Of a DNA stretch of 64,000 bases, positions 1-8,694 are shown piece by piece (the stretch's first letter is position 1; each line of letters starts with the position of its first letter). This stretch comes from Bacteroidota bacterium. GTDB lineage: Bacteria > Bacteroidota > Bacteroidia > Chitinophagales > Saprospiraceae. The DNA is taken from assembly GCA_018222965.1 (NCBI GenBank), contig JAAEZH010000013.1, forward strand, positions 1 to 64,000, given 5' to 3'. A model generated the notes under the pieces. It worked only from the letters and a program-made list of their open reading frames with translations. It made no database searches and had not been told where the DNA came from. The translations under genes and the position numbers were made by a program.

Positions 1-128
1 ATCAAGAAAATGAAAAATTTGGGTTCCGGCAAATCTTTAGTCCGACTCAGCTGTTGTATTCCTTGTTTAATGGTTTGGAAACCGGTTCCGAACCATTTTG
101 TTTTATAGGTATAATCATTGCGCACCCT

Positions 129-1721
129 ATGCAAATACACAAACGCCCTTTTACAGCTATTCCGCAGCTGTCAGACAGAGATGTTGCTTACCAGACAGGT
201 GAACCCGCCTTACGTCCATTTTATGAATACGAGGTAAATCTAAAAGCATTCGCGAAAGCGATTGAAGACCGAAAACACAAATCCGTTAATCGGAAGGTGT
301 TGCATGGAGTGTTGGAAGACCAATACAAGGCCTTTGAGGTGCCGGAATCGGTTCAGCGTAATATTGACCTGCTAAAAGAAGAAAATACCTTTACCGTCGT
401 CACGGCACACCAACCCAGCCTGTTTACCGGTCCGCTGTATTTTATCTATAAAATTGCTTCCGTACTCAATCTGTGTAAGACTTTATCTGACACATATCCC
501 GATAACAATTTCGTGCCCGTATTCATCATCGGCGGGGAAGATCACGACTTTGAAGAGATCAACCACACCAATCTTTTTGGAAATAATCTACTTTGGGAGA
601 ATGCGGAGAAAGGGTCGGTCGGTCGCATGAAAACAGCCTCCATGACCGCTGTTTTAGAGCAGCTCTATGAAATCCTGGGAGACTCGCCCAAGGCAAAGGA
701 AGTCAAAGAAATGGTGGAAAACTCTTTTAAGAAGTTTGACACTTATGGCAAAGCCACGGCTGCCTTTACTATGGAACTTATGGGACGATTTGGGCTGGTC
801 GTGATCAATATGGACGATGCCGCCCTTAAGAGTACCTTTAAGCCTGTCATCCGTAAAGAGATATTCGAAAACACCTCCAAGCCCCTGGTGGATGCCACCA
901 AAGAATCTTTGGAAAAAGCCGGCTTCTCCGGACAGGCACATGCCCGGGAAATCAACTTCTTCTATCTCGGAGACCAAATGCGGAATCGGATTGTTGAGGA
1001 AGGCGGTAAATACCACATCCACGATACAGACATTAGCTTTAGCCGCGAAGAACTCGAAGCAGAAATCGAGAATCACCCCGAACGATTTAGCCCGAATGTC
1101 ATTATGCGTCCGCTGTATCAGGAAAGCATCCTGCCCAATTTGGCTTATGTAGGCGGTGGCGGTGAATTGGCTTACTGGTTGGAACGCAAAAGCCAGTTTG
1201 CCGAATTTGATGTATTCTTCCCCATGCTGATTCGCAGAAACTCCGTATTGTGGGTCGATAAGACCAATGCGAAAAAGATGGACTCCCTGGGCATGGACCT
1301 GGATGCCCTTTTTGCAGACACTGAAGCTTACATCAAAACATACGTAAAAGAGCATGCCGACGAGCCACTAAACATCAGGGAGGAGAAAAACCAATTGGTG
1401 AAAGTATTCGATCAGATCACCGAAAAAGCGGGAGCCATTGACCAAACCCTGACGGGAGCTGTTCAGGCCGAGAAAGCACGTCAGCTCAAATCCTTAGATA
1501 ACCTGGAGCAACGCATACTTCGTGCCGAGAAGCAAAAGCACGAATCGGCAATCAAGCAGATTCGCAATGTATACGATAAGTTATTCCCCGGAAGGGGCCT
1601 GCAGGAAAGACACGACAACATCCTGAACCTTTACTTACGCAAAGGACCGGAAGTCATTGACTATCTGGTAGAAAACCTGGACCCGCTGGATAAAAATTTC
1701 CTGATCGTAATGGATCAATAA
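129..1721 (+). CDS. bshC: Bacillithiol synthase BshC (cysteine-adding enzyme)
   Basis: Last enzyme of bacillithiol synthesis in the cytoplasm: it joins cysteine to glucosaminyl-malate to form the low-molecular-weight thiol used in place of glutathione. The 530-residue protein has the family's N-terminal nucleotidyltransferase-like core, with [11 protein letters not shown] near residue 91 and [12 protein letters not shown] near 135, then a charged helical, probably coiled-coil, C-terminal part from about residue 440. The reading frame is open from position 54, but the first 25 residues look like leader sequence, while MQIHKRPF begins like family members; start placed at 129. The last 7 bp overlap the end of convergent accD. 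The bshA and bshB genes are not in the window. Family assignment is firm; start is moderately sure. Confidence 0.93.
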   Translation: MQIHKRPFTAIPQLSDRDVAYQTGEPALRPFYEYEVNLKAFAKAIEDRKHKSVNRKVLHGVLEDQYKAFEVPESVQRNIDLLKEENTFTVVTAHQPSLFTGPLYFIYKIASVLNLCKTLSDTYPDNNFVPVFIIGGEDHDFEEINHTNLFGNNLLWENAEKGSVGRMKTASMTAVLEQLYEILGDSPKAKEVKEMVENSFKKFDTYGKATAAFTMELMGRFGLVVINMDDAALKSTFKPVIRKEIFENTSKPLVDATKESLEKAGFSGQAHAREINFFYLGDQMRNRIVEEGGKYHIHDTDISFSREELEAEIENHPERFSPNVIMRPLYQESILPNLAYVGGGGELAYWLERKSQFAEFDVFFPMLIRRNSVLWVDKTNAKKMDSLGMDLDALFADTEAYIKTYVKEHADEPLNIREEKNQLVKVFDQITEKAGAIDQTLTGAVQAEKARQLKSLDNLEQRILRAEKQKHESAIKQIRNVYDKLFPGRGLQERHDNILNLYLRKGPEVIDYLVENLDPLDKNFLIVMDQ

Positions 1722-2557
1722 CCAAACAAATGGATCATATCGGCGATGCGGTCGCGCAATTCTGAGCGGTCTACAATGAAATCCAGAAAGCCGTGCTCTA
1801 AGAGGAATTCAGAAGTCTGAAAACCTTCAGGCAGGTCTTTTTTGATGGTTTCTTTGATTACCCGCGGACCGGCAAAGCCAATAAGTGCTTTGGGTTCTGC
1901 AAAGTTGATATCCCCCAGCATGGCAAATGATGCGGTTACACCACCGGTTGTCGGATCAGTCAGAAAAGAAAAGTAAGGAATTCCGGCCTTAGCCAGGCGC
2001 GTGAGTTTGGCCGAAGTTTTAGCCATCTGCATCAGCGAGAAAGCAGATTCCATCATGCGCGCACCTCCGGATTTGGAGATCACCATCAGCGGAATCTTAT
2101 GCTCCAGCGAATAATCTATGGCATTGCCGATCTTCTCTCCCACTACCGAGCCCATCGAACCACCAATGAAGCTAAAGTCCATAGCGGCAATAACCAATGC
2201 CCTTTTTTTCACCTTACCAACTGCTACCGTGATTGCATCAGTCAGATCCGTCTTTTTACGGGCTGATTTTAGCCGTTCTGTATAGGGCTTGAGATCTGTA
2301 AATTCGAGGAAGTCGACAGAATACAAGTCTTCAAACAACTCATTATACTTACCGTCGAAAATGATATCGAAATAATCGTGTGAACCGATGCGTACGTGGT
2401 AGTCGCACTTCGGGCACTTGAAGAAATTCTCTTTGAGTTCTTTGACAGTACTTGTTTCAGAACAGGATTTACACTTGTACCAGAGCCCGTCAGGTGCTTC
2501 TTTTTTGTACTTAGTCGCTGTCTGAATACCGTCTTTAAGTCGCTTAAACCATCCCAT
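1715..2557 (-). CDS. accD: Acetyl-CoA carboxylase carboxyltransferase subunit beta
   Basis: Zinc-containing beta subunit of the carboxyltransferase that moves the carboxyl group from biotin to acetyl-CoA, giving malonyl-CoA for fatty acid synthesis. The 280-residue length is normal. The four zinc cysteines are C29, C32, C48 and C51 (YKCKSC...FKCPKC), followed by the crotonase-like fold with SGGARMMES and [16 protein letters not shown]. The accA partner is not nearby. A promoter-like TAATTTTG box lies about 60 bp upstream on the same strand. The 3' end overlaps convergent bshC by 7 bp, so the two genes share no terminator space. Confidence 0.96.
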   Translation of the reverse strand: MGWFKRLKDGIQTATKYKKEAPDGLWYKCKSCSETSTVKELKENFFKCPKCDYHVRIGSHDYFDIIFDGKYNELFEDLYSVDFLEFTDLKPYTERLKSARKKTDLTDAITVAVGKVKKRALVIAAMDFSFIGGSMGSVVGEKIGNAIDYSLEHKIPLMVISKSGGARMMESAFSLMQMAKTSAKLTRLAKAGIPYFSFLTDPTTGGVTASFAMLGDINFAEPKALIGFAGPRVIKETIKKDLPEGFQTSEFLLEHGFLDFIVDRSELRDRIADMIHLFGY

Positions 2558-2618
2558 ATTGAAGCTTTTCAGTACCGAAGATTGGAAAATTGTTTAGTAA
2601 TTTCCTTTTCAGCAAGTG

Positions 2619-2626
2619 CAAAATTA
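2619..2626 (-). promoter_or_regulatory. Bacteroidota-type -7 box upstream of accD
   Basis: On the minus strand this reads TAATTTTG, a match to TAnnTTTG, about 60 bp before the accD start. I see no clear -33 TTTG. Confidence 0.45.
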
Positions 2627-2727
2627 GGAATTATTGTGAAACCTGACTAATCGTTCAACGGGTGAATTGATTTGAGGTTTGACAGCCGCAATGATAGGAA
2701 GAATTCTCAGGAATGCGTTTAGAATGC

Positions 2728-3276
2728 TCAGGGTTTAATCACAGAATCTCGCAAAATGTTGATCTTTCCTTCATCACCAAAGACTTCACGCGACTTTTTA
2801 TTGTAAGCCAGGGCCGCTTCTTCCGGGGTGGAAAACATGCCCAAATGCATGGCTTTGCCATTGATGGAAATAACAGCCCGATAACGATTATTCTCTTTAT
2901 ACACACCGGTATACCCCACTTTACTGCTCGTTTTGCGCTTTCGACTGGCAACCGATCGGGATCGGAAAGTGAGGTTTTCTAACCTGCAATCGAGTTTATT
3001 TCCATTCAGTGCCCCCACCAGTTTTCGGGTTGATGATTTCTGATCCTTGAGGTAGCGTTCAGCAATGATCTTATGGAGATAAAAGGTTTCCGTGGTAAAA
3101 CCGCCATCGGCCTTTTTCCAGGTCTTCTGAAATACCGCACAACCGGAAGAGTGCTTTCGCAAATTATCCAGCAGGCCAACTTTTGCATAGTACGGATCTG
3201 TAGACAACCATTCAAAAACACGATCGTCTAATAAAACATGATCATCTGCATTTTTCAATTTTACCTTGTAGAGCAC
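2728..3276 (-). CDS. AP2-domain DNA-binding protein with degenerate HNH domain
   Basis: The 182-residue protein has two parts. Residues about 60-105 look like an HNH homing endonuclease core (YLHKIIAERYL, then NGNKLDCRLENL), but the usual paired histidines before NGNKLD are replaced by glycine and alanine (G88, A89), so nuclease activity is doubtful. Residues 120-172 form an AP2/integrase-type DNA-binding domain (GYTGVYKENNRYRAVISING, LGMFSTPEEAALAYN). HNH-AP2 proteins are usually mobile endonucleases; here the active site looks lost, so a retained DNA-binding role is inferred. The start is GTG at 3276; no better ATG lies nearby. It stands alone between accD and ribD. Confidence 0.75.
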   Translation of the reverse strand: MLYKVKLKNADDHVLLDDRVFEWLSTDPYYAKVGLLDNLRKHSSGCAVFQKTWKKADGGFTTETFYLHKIIAERYLKDQKSSTRKLVGALNGNKLDCRLENLTFRSRSVASRKRKTSSKVGYTGVYKENNRYRAVISINGKAMHLGMFSTPEEAALAYNKKSREVFGDEGKINILRDSVIKP

Positions 3277-3356
3277 AGTCGTTGATTTTACTTAGTTGAG
3301 ACAGACGCAAAGTCCTCCCTCTTGTTTTTATATGCCATCCATAAATAGCTTTAAAA

Positions 3357-3378
3357 ACTCTATGTTGGTCCATAGAGT
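3357..3378. other. Intergenic hairpin, 8-bp stem
   Basis: ACTCTATG and CATAGAGT form a perfect 8-bp stem with a 6-base loop. No T-tract follows on either strand, so it is not a standard terminator. It lies between the divergent AP2 gene and ribD. Confidence 0.4.
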
Positions 3379-3446
3379 ATGAGGGGTTCCCAATTTAATG
3401 AATTTCATCCTCAAAAATCGGTTCTAAGCCCTTTGATAATTCGGTA

Positions 3447-3479
3447 ATTTGACGAAACGTCAGAAATAATTTGTCAAAT
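3447..3479. promoter_or_regulatory. Nested dyad symmetry upstream of ribD
   Basis: ATTTGAC (3447-3453) and GTCAAAT (3473-3479) are inverted repeats enclosing the start of a second dyad, TGACGAAACGTCA (3450-3462). This could be a two-part operator for the divergent genes or an RNA hairpin. No FMN-riboswitch consensus was recognised. The rest of 3277-3584 holds the hairpin at 3357 and a palindromic repeat copy at 3533. Confidence 0.35.
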
Positions 3480-3532
3480 ACTTACAAGTGTGCATTTTGT
3501 TTGTTAAATCCGTCCTCTTTTTTTCTTTTCGC

Positions 3533-3545
3533 GGCTTTCGCCGAA
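3533..3545 (-). repeat. Dispersed palindromic repeat, exact copy upstream of ribD
   Basis: GGCTTTCGCCGAA, the reverse complement of the 13-base motif TTCGGCGAAAGCC that recurs through the window. This copy is intergenic. Confidence 0.7.
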
Positions 3546-3572
3546 TGTTTTTCCTGCTCTGGTTTGGTATTT

Positions 3573-3580
3573 TATCTTTG
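3573..3580 (+). promoter_or_regulatory. -7 box of ribD with almost no leader
   Basis: TATCTTTG fits TAnnTTTG but ends only 4 bases before the ribD ATG. If used, the transcript would begin at or beside the start codon and be leaderless. Confidence 0.4.
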
Positions 3581-3584
3581 TTGC

Positions 3585-4628
3585 ATGAGTCCGGAAATAT
3601 ACATGAAAAGATGCTTTGACCTGGCCAGATTCGGAGCAAAAAACACCCAGCCCAACCCTATGGTCGGCGCTGTACTTGTTTATGAGGATCGAATAATTGG
3701 AGAGGGTTTTCATCCGGCAGCAGGGCAATCTCATGCAGAAGTAGTTGCTGTCGGCTCTGTAGTTGATAAAGACAAGGATTTAATTTCAAAATCTACACTC
3801 TACGTTTCCCTGGAGCCTTGCTGTTTTCATGGAAGAACGCCTGCATGCACAAATCTTATCCTGGAAAACAAGATCCCAAGAGTGGTCATATCCTGCCTTG
3901 ATCTTAGTCCGGAGGTAGCGGGGAAAGGGGTGAAAATCCTTCGAGATAAAGGCGTGGAGGTCCTTACCGGTGTTTTAGAAGAAGAAGGAAAAAACCTGGC
4001 TCGAATCCGCAATACCTTCGCTTCCCGAAAAAAGCCCTATACCATTATTAAGTATGCCCGGTCAGCCGATGGGTTTATGGGAGTACCCGGCAAACAATTT
4101 TGGCTGACCGACGGACTATCAAAAAGACTGGTGCATAAGTGGCGAACAGAGAGTTCTGCCATCCTGGTAGGCAGCAATACGGTTTTGATAGACGATCCGG
4201 CGCTCACAAGCAGATTGCATCCGGGACCAAATCCAGTACGGATATTGTTGGATCGCCGGGGTCGCATACAGTATCCTCAAAAAAAGATCTTTGATAGTTT
4301 GGCTCCAACCTGGGTTGTCACCTCGCGGCCGGATGCCTTTATGAAGGTCAAAACAGACCGGATCATCGACATCAATAATAGAGAGGAACAACTCTGGCAA
4401 TTGCTTTTTGAAGCCATGTATGAAGTCGGACTAAGCAGTTTACTCATTGAAGGCGGCGGTCTGGTATTAAAAGATGCCATTGAAAAGAACATCTGGGATG
4501 AAGCCAGAATATTTACTGCTCCGATTCTGCTGAAAAATGGTTTGCCGAGCCCGCAACTCCACCATGCCAAAGCCATTTTTACCGATCAAATTCTTAAAGA
4601 TCAACTCCAAATCTTTTACAACTCCTAA
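3585..4628 (+). CDS. ribD: Bifunctional riboflavin biosynthesis deaminase/reductase
   Basis: Carries out two steps of riboflavin synthesis: deamination of the diaminopyrimidine made from GTP, then NADPH-dependent reduction of its ribose. The 347-residue protein has an N-terminal zinc cytidine-deaminase-like domain (HAE at residues 50-52, PCCFHGRTPAC supplying C79 and C88) and a C-terminal DHFR-like reductase from about residue 145 (LTDG, VGSNTVLIDDP, IEGGG). The frame is open from 3471, but MSPEIYMKRC is the family-like start and an ATG is present at 3585. No other rib gene is adjacent. Confidence 0.95.
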   Translation: MSPEIYMKRCFDLARFGAKNTQPNPMVGAVLVYEDRIIGEGFHPAAGQSHAEVVAVGSVVDKDKDLISKSTLYVSLEPCCFHGRTPACTNLILENKIPRVVISCLDLSPEVAGKGVKILRDKGVEVLTGVLEEEGKNLARIRNTFASRKKPYTIIKYARSADGFMGVPGKQFWLTDGLSKRLVHKWRTESSAILVGSNTVLIDDPALTSRLHPGPNPVRILLDRRGRIQYPQKKIFDSLAPTWVVTSRPDAFMKVKTDRIIDINNREEQLWQLLFEAMYEVGLSSLLIEGGGLVLKDAIEKNIWDEARIFTAPILLKNGLPSPQLHHAKAIFTDQILKDQLQIFYNS

Positions 4629-4700
4629 GAGCTCGTTAAACTTTGTTTAAAATACCCCCCTAAAGTGATATTAGAAGGGGGCTATTTGTTCTCTACTTGT

Positions 4701-4708
4701 TACATTTG
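4701..4708 (+). promoter_or_regulatory. -7 box upstream of the thioredoxin-like gene
   Basis: TACATTTG matches TAnnTTTG exactly; transcription would begin near 4715, leaving a leader of about 20 bases that contains AGAGGA before the ATG at 4734. Confidence 0.5.
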
Positions 4709-4733
4709 CTTAATCCCACTCAAAAGAGGAAGT

Positions 4734-5309
4734 ATGTCTACAAAATTGATCACATTGTGTTTCGGTTTATTGACCTTCACTACCCTGTCGTTCACACCGC
4801 CGGTGGATACAGCCAGGATAGAGGCAGATCAGGATTATAGTGGCCTGGAAGGTAAGATCCAATGGATGAGTTGGGAAGAGGCTGTTGCAGCATCCAACGA
4901 AAATCCCAAAAAAGTCATTGTTGATATTTATACCGACTGGTGCGGCTGGTGTAAACGCATGGACACCAATACTTTCCAGCAGGAGAAAATTGCCAATTAT
5001 ATAAATGAAAACTACTACGCGGTAAAATTTGATGCGGAGCAAAAAGAAGACATTGAGTTTAATGGCAAAAAGTACAGCTTTGTAAACAACAACCGCCGTG
5101 GTTACCACGAATTAGCTGCCGAACTCACCAAAGGCCGTCTGGGCTACCCTACCACTGTTTTTCTCGATGAAGAGTTGAGTGTTATCCAATCGATCGCCGG
5201 CTATAAATCTCCGGAAGAGTTTGAGATCATTATCACCTATTTTGCGGGCAATTTTCATAAGAAGATGCCCTGGGATAAGTATAGGGAAAGCTATAATAAA
5301 GGGGGTTGA
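4734..5309 (+). CDS. Secreted thioredoxin-fold protein (CGWC)
   Basis: 191-residue thioredoxin-like protein with a hydrophobic signal sequence (residues 1-20) and the redox pair C70-G-W-C73 in YTDWCGWCKRMDTNTF, followed by a thioredoxin core with LGYPTTVFLDE carrying the cis-proline. It most resembles small DUF255/thioredoxin_7 proteins of Bacteroidota that act in the periplasm on disulfides; substrate unknown. ATG 4734 is chosen over the upstream in-frame start at 4665 because AGAGGA lies 4-5 bases before it, a TACATTTG box lies upstream, and the signal peptide starts there. The stop codon falls in a GTTGAG-rich direct repeat. Confidence 0.85.
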   Translation: MSTKLITLCFGLLTFTTLSFTPPVDTARIEADQDYSGLEGKIQWMSWEEAVAASNENPKKVIVDIYTDWCGWCKRMDTNTFQQEKIANYINENYYAVKFDAEQKEDIEFNGKKYSFVNNNRRGYHELAAELTKGRLGYPTTVFLDEELSVIQSIAGYKSPEEFEIIITYFAGNFHKKMPWDKYRESYNKGG

Positions 5310-5360
5310 GTTTGGTTGAGTCGTCTCGCTTTGCTCGACGGTGGGTTGAGTTTGGTTGAG
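5303..5360 (+). repeat. 40-bp-period direct repeat (GGGTTGAGTTTGGTTGAG)
   Basis: The same 18 bases occur at 5303-5320 and 5343-5360, separated by a small hairpin-forming segment (CGTC...GACG). The first copy contains the stop codon of the thioredoxin-like gene. A 12-base inverted copy (CCAAACTCAACC) lies at 5437-5448. Confidence 0.65.
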
Positions 5361-5455
5361 CCGCTTCCTTAAAGTCAGCGGAAATTCAACATTTTATTCC
5401 TGAAATATAATAGGTAAAAGGGGTGAATGGACTCCCCCAAACTCAACCACAGAGA

Positions 5456-7000
5456 TTACCGCTTCACGCCAAGTACTCCCAACAAGCCTCTCGTCAATTC
5501 TCTGGCAATCGTTCTTCCAATCTGTCTTTTTGTGGTGGTATCCAGGATCTGATCGAAAGTAGATTTTTTGCGGCGCCCCCTTGTTTTGCGGCTGCTTTTT
5601 TTGCTTCGGGCAGACTCGCGCTCCCGACGCATTTCATCTTCTCTGGCCTGATCCATTTTATCGGTGAGGATCTCATAGGCACTTTCCCGATCCATTTCTT
5701 TGTTGTAAAAGTCGATCAACTCTGAGCGGCTCAGAATCTCTTTGATCTCTGCAGCTGTAAGGACATCCATCCGGGATTCCGGAGCACGTAGCATGGTATG
5801 GACCAGAGGCGTTGGAATACCCTTTTCATTCAGGGCAGTAACCATGGCCTCCCCAATTCCCAATTCGGTCAGGAGCGTTGACACCTCGTAATAATCTGTA
5901 AGCGGGTAATTTTCAGCAGCCAATTTGATCGCTCGGCGGTCTTTCGCCGTAAAGGCACGCAAAGCGTGTTGTACTTTTAATCCTAACTGCCCCAGCACAT
6001 CATCGGGGATATCGGTCGGATTTTGGGTTACAAAAAAGATTCCGACACCTTTAGAGCGAATTAGCTTAACGATCGTCTCAATTTGATCCAGCAGAGCACG
6101 AGAAGCTTCTTCAAAAACCAGATGTGCCTCATCGATGAAAATGGCCAGCTTTGGTTTTTCCATATCCCCTACTTCCTCAAACTGGTGATAAATCTCAGCC
6201 AGTATTTGCAGCATGAAGGTGGAAAAAAGTTTCGGACGATCCTGAATGTCCGTCAGACGAATAATAGAAACAATTCCCTTTCCTTCGGAGTCGGTGGCAC
6301 AAAGATCATCAACAACAAACGATCGTTCTCCAAAAAAACGATCCCCGTCCTGCTGTTCTATTTCCACAATACGGCGCATGATGGCTCCCACGGAGGCAGA
6401 AGAAATTCGGCCGTACTCTGCTTCGATGGAATCTTTACCATCCGTTGATAAATACTGCAGGACTTTTCGAAAGTCTTTCAAATCCAATAGAGGAAGATCG
6501 TGATCGTCACAGTATTTAAAGATTACCGACACAATACTGGATTGTGTTTCATTCAGGCCCAGAATTTTAGAGAAAAGTACCGGACCAAATTCGGAAACTG
6601 TGGCTCGCAGGCGGGCACCAGGTTCGTCGGAGAGACTTAAAAATTCAACCGGACTTCCGCTTGCGCGAAATTCCAATCCGATCTTTTCGTGGCGCTCATC
6701 GATTTTGGGATGGCCAGCACTTGGAACAGCGATGCCACTTAAGTCTCCTTTTACATCCATCAACAAAGAAGGAACTCCCTGCCGGGAAAGTTGTTCGGCA
6801 ATGATCTGCAAGGTTTTGGTTTTACCCGAGCCCGTTGCTCCGGCAATCAAACCATGCCGATTGAGGGTTTTCATGGGAATCTTTACATGCAGGCCTGGAA
6901 TGCAGGATTTGTCCAGCATAGCTCCACCCAATGTGAGGGCCGGGCCCTTAAACGTGTATCCTTCCTCAATCGATTTGGTAAAAGTCTCTTTCTTTGCCAT
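5456..7000 (-). CDS. HerA-like ATPase, DUF853 family
   Basis: 514-residue P-loop ATPase of the HerA/FtsK superfamily, DUF853 (YjgR-like) branch. Walker A is GATGSGKT (54-61), Walker B LAIFIDEAHLVFEEA (near 287-300), with later conserved VTQNPTDIPDDVLGQLG. The C-terminal end (about 450-495) is rich in arginine, lysine and serine and may bind nucleic acid. The cellular role of this branch is poorly known; DNA translocation is inferred from the fold. It is the second gene of an operon, three bases after the stop of the nuclease gene. Confidence 0.9.
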   Translation of the reverse strand: MAKKETFTKSIEEGYTFKGPALTLGGAMLDKSCIPGLHVKIPMKTLNRHGLIAGATGSGKTKTLQIIAEQLSRQGVPSLLMDVKGDLSGIAVPSAGHPKIDERHEKIGLEFRASGSPVEFLSLSDEPGARLRATVSEFGPVLFSKILGLNETQSSIVSVIFKYCDDHDLPLLDLKDFRKVLQYLSTDGKDSIEAEYGRISSASVGAIMRRIVEIEQQDGDRFFGERSFVVDDLCATDSEGKGIVSIIRLTDIQDRPKLFSTFMLQILAEIYHQFEEVGDMEKPKLAIFIDEAHLVFEEASRALLDQIETIVKLIRSKGVGIFFVTQNPTDIPDDVLGQLGLKVQHALRAFTAKDRRAIKLAAENYPLTDYYEVSTLLTELGIGEAMVTALNEKGIPTPLVHTMLRAPESRMDVLTAAEIKEILSRSELIDFYNKEMDRESAYEILTDKMDQAREDEMRRERESARSKKSSRKTRGRRKKSTFDQILDTTTKRQIGRTIARELTRGLLGVLGVKR

Positions 7001-7003
7001 GAA

Positions 7004-7915
7004 TTATTGATTATTCCATTTCTCCACCCTTAGGCGAAACTTCTTGTCACTGGTTTTCCAAAGATCCGGGTCGTAGCTTCCTTCCAGTTGTGCTTCAAGA
7101 TCTGCATCGAGAAAGCCATCATAAAAATTCAATCCCGTAATATTTTCCAAGCTGTCTATTGACAACATATAATCCTGCAAAGGACGATCACTCTCCTCAT
7201 TGGGCATCAAAAAAGCGATCCCCTTCAACTCTGGTTCATCAACGTCCAATAGTACCTTAAAATAAGCGGTTGGAACGGCTACATTGTTTCTCCCTATCCA
7301 CTTTTCCGGCGCTTCAGTCAGCACCGGGCCTGTAACCACATAAAGCCGTTTAAAATACTTGGCCCAGCCCCTTGTTAGCTCTTCCAATTCCCGCCAGATA
7401 CCGCCGTTAAAGGTATGTACCTGTGGTGAAATATTACTCATAAAAAATGTCTCTGACATAGCTTCTGTTTTGAAGGCCATATCAGCAGCAGGTACTAAAT
7501 GCCCCCGATCATATCCGGATCCTCTGAAGTCATCGTCATTTGCCGATCTTGTATTTACCGCGGGATCGGGGCGAAAATCATTGGTGCGCTTTACATAGGG
7601 CATCTTTAATCTTTCGCGTTCGAGCGGGTAAGCTACCCATTCAGCCTGCTCATGCTGCTCTGAGTAACTTAAGGAATAAAACTGATGATGGATAATACTG
7701 CCCGATCCTCCGGAAGGCAGGTAAAATCGTTCTTCCGGGGGTTGGACATTTACTTCTGCCGGTTGAAACAGCATGCTAAACCAGCCGTCGCCTCCTACCC
7801 GCTTCAATAATCCAACCAACAGGACGCAAAGGATCACAACCGTCATGCCCATCCGGATCGGATTGCCCGACCGGCCCCTTTTCCCTTTATTATGATTGGT
7901 TCGGAATTTTGCCAT
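7004..7915 (-). CDS. Membrane-anchored DNA/RNA non-specific endonuclease
   Basis: 303-residue NucA/NucB-type beta-beta-alpha-metal nuclease. A basic cytoplasmic tail (1-22) precedes one membrane segment (about 23-38), so the catalytic part should face the periplasm. The active-site motif DRGHLVPAADM gives catalytic H139, and NISPQVHTFNGGIWRELE near 160 supplies the metal-binding Asn. It probably degrades DNA and RNA without sequence preference. It is followed after 3 bp by the HerA-like ATPase and has its own promoter box a few bases before the ATG. Confidence 0.88.
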   Translation of the reverse strand: MAKFRTNHNKGKRGRSGNPIRMGMTVVILCVLLVGLLKRVGGDGWFSMLFQPAEVNVQPPEERFYLPSGGSGSIIHHQFYSLSYSEQHEQAEWVAYPLERERLKMPYVKRTNDFRPDPAVNTRSANDDDFRGSGYDRGHLVPAADMAFKTEAMSETFFMSNISPQVHTFNGGIWRELEELTRGWAKYFKRLYVVTGPVLTEAPEKWIGRNNVAVPTAYFKVLLDVDEPELKGIAFLMPNEESDRPLQDYMLSIDSLENITGLNFYDGFLDADLEAQLEGSYDPDLWKTSDKKFRLRVEKWNNQ

Positions 7916-7926
7916 AAGTATGGCGC

Positions 7927-7934
7927 CAAATTTA
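7927..7934 (-). promoter_or_regulatory. -7 box of the nuclease/ATPase operon
   Basis: Reads TAAATTTG on the minus strand, 11 bases before the ATG at 7915; the predicted leader is only about 5 bases. Confidence 0.5.
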
Positions 7935-8034
7935 GGAAATTCTGCTTGAAATCATGTTATACCGCTGTAACCTGCTTCACAAGCCATCAATCTCGGTACG
8001 GGCTGTGTCAGACTTATAAGCCTCCCTCTTTTCT

Positions 8035-8051
8035 GCCTTTCGGCGAAAGCC
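8035..8051 (+). repeat. Dispersed palindromic repeat, full-length copy upstream of coaE
   Basis: GCCTTTCGGCGAAAGCC, the longest form of the dispersed motif (identical 17-mer at 59287-59303). Its TTTCG is 20 bases upstream of TAACTTAC (8063-8070), a weak -7 box. Confidence 0.75.
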
Positions 8052-8097
8052 TGAAAATTATATAACTTACCCTTCAACTTCTCAAACAAACGTTTGT

Positions 8098-8691
8098 ATG
8101 CGAATAGGATTAACCGGAGGCATAGGAAGTGGGAAAACCACCGTAGCCCGCATTTTTAGCATGTATGGAATACCTGTCTATTATGCAGATGATCGAGCCA
8201 AAGGGCTCATGAACGAGGATCCCGTTTTGCGCAAAAAAATAAGAACTCTCCTGGGACCGGAAGCCTACGGCAATGAAGGAAAGCTGGACCGTCAATACGT
8301 TGCAAGCCAGGTATTCGCCGACAAGGCAAAACTCCAGAAACTGGAATCATTTGTCCACCCGGCCGTATTTGAGGATTCTATTCGTTGGCATGAAGCGCAG
8401 AAAAGCCCCTATACTATCAAGGAAGCGGCTTTGTTGTATGAGTCCAACAGTTACAAAGACCTGGATAAGATCATTGTGGTTGAAGCCCCTGATGCATTGC
8501 GGATAAAACGGGTTATGGAACGGGATGAAACCACAGAAGAAGCTGTCAGGCAGCGGATGGCCAACCAATTGCCCCAGTCTGAAAAAATTGAACGGGCAGA
8601 TTTTGTCATTCACAATAATGGTAAGCAATTGCTGATTCCTCAAATTCAGGAAATCCACCAGCAAATCCTTAAACTATCAAAGTCAACCTAA
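8098..8691 (+). CDS. coaE: Dephospho-CoA kinase
   Basis: Final step of coenzyme A synthesis: ATP-dependent phosphorylation of the 3'-hydroxyl of dephospho-CoA. The 197-residue length is typical. The P-loop is GGIGSGKTT at residues 7-15; YYADDRAKGLM and the lid region RVMERDETTEEAVRQRMANQ are family-like. The start at 8098 begins directly with MRIGLTGGIGSGKT. It is followed after 3 bases by a LOG-family gene, so the two are probably cotranscribed. No Shine-Dalgarno sequence is visible. Confidence 0.95.
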   Translation: MRIGLTGGIGSGKTTVARIFSMYGIPVYYADDRAKGLMNEDPVLRKKIRTLLGPEAYGNEGKLDRQYVASQVFADKAKLQKLESFVHPAVFEDSIRWHEAQKSPYTIKEAALLYESNSYKDLDKIIVVEAPDALRIKRVMERDETTEEAVRQRMANQLPQSEKIERADFVIHNNGKQLLIPQIQEIHQQILKLSKST

Positions 8692-8694
8692 ATT

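Noticed and set aside
654-1355. Long reading frame antisense to bshC
   Set aside because: No family resemblance; it mirrors the codon pattern of a clear bshC gene.
5456-7915. Named defence system (HerA with nuclease)
   Set aside because: The ATPase is of the DUF853 branch and the nuclease is probably periplasmic, unlike described HerA defence pairs; left only as a finding.
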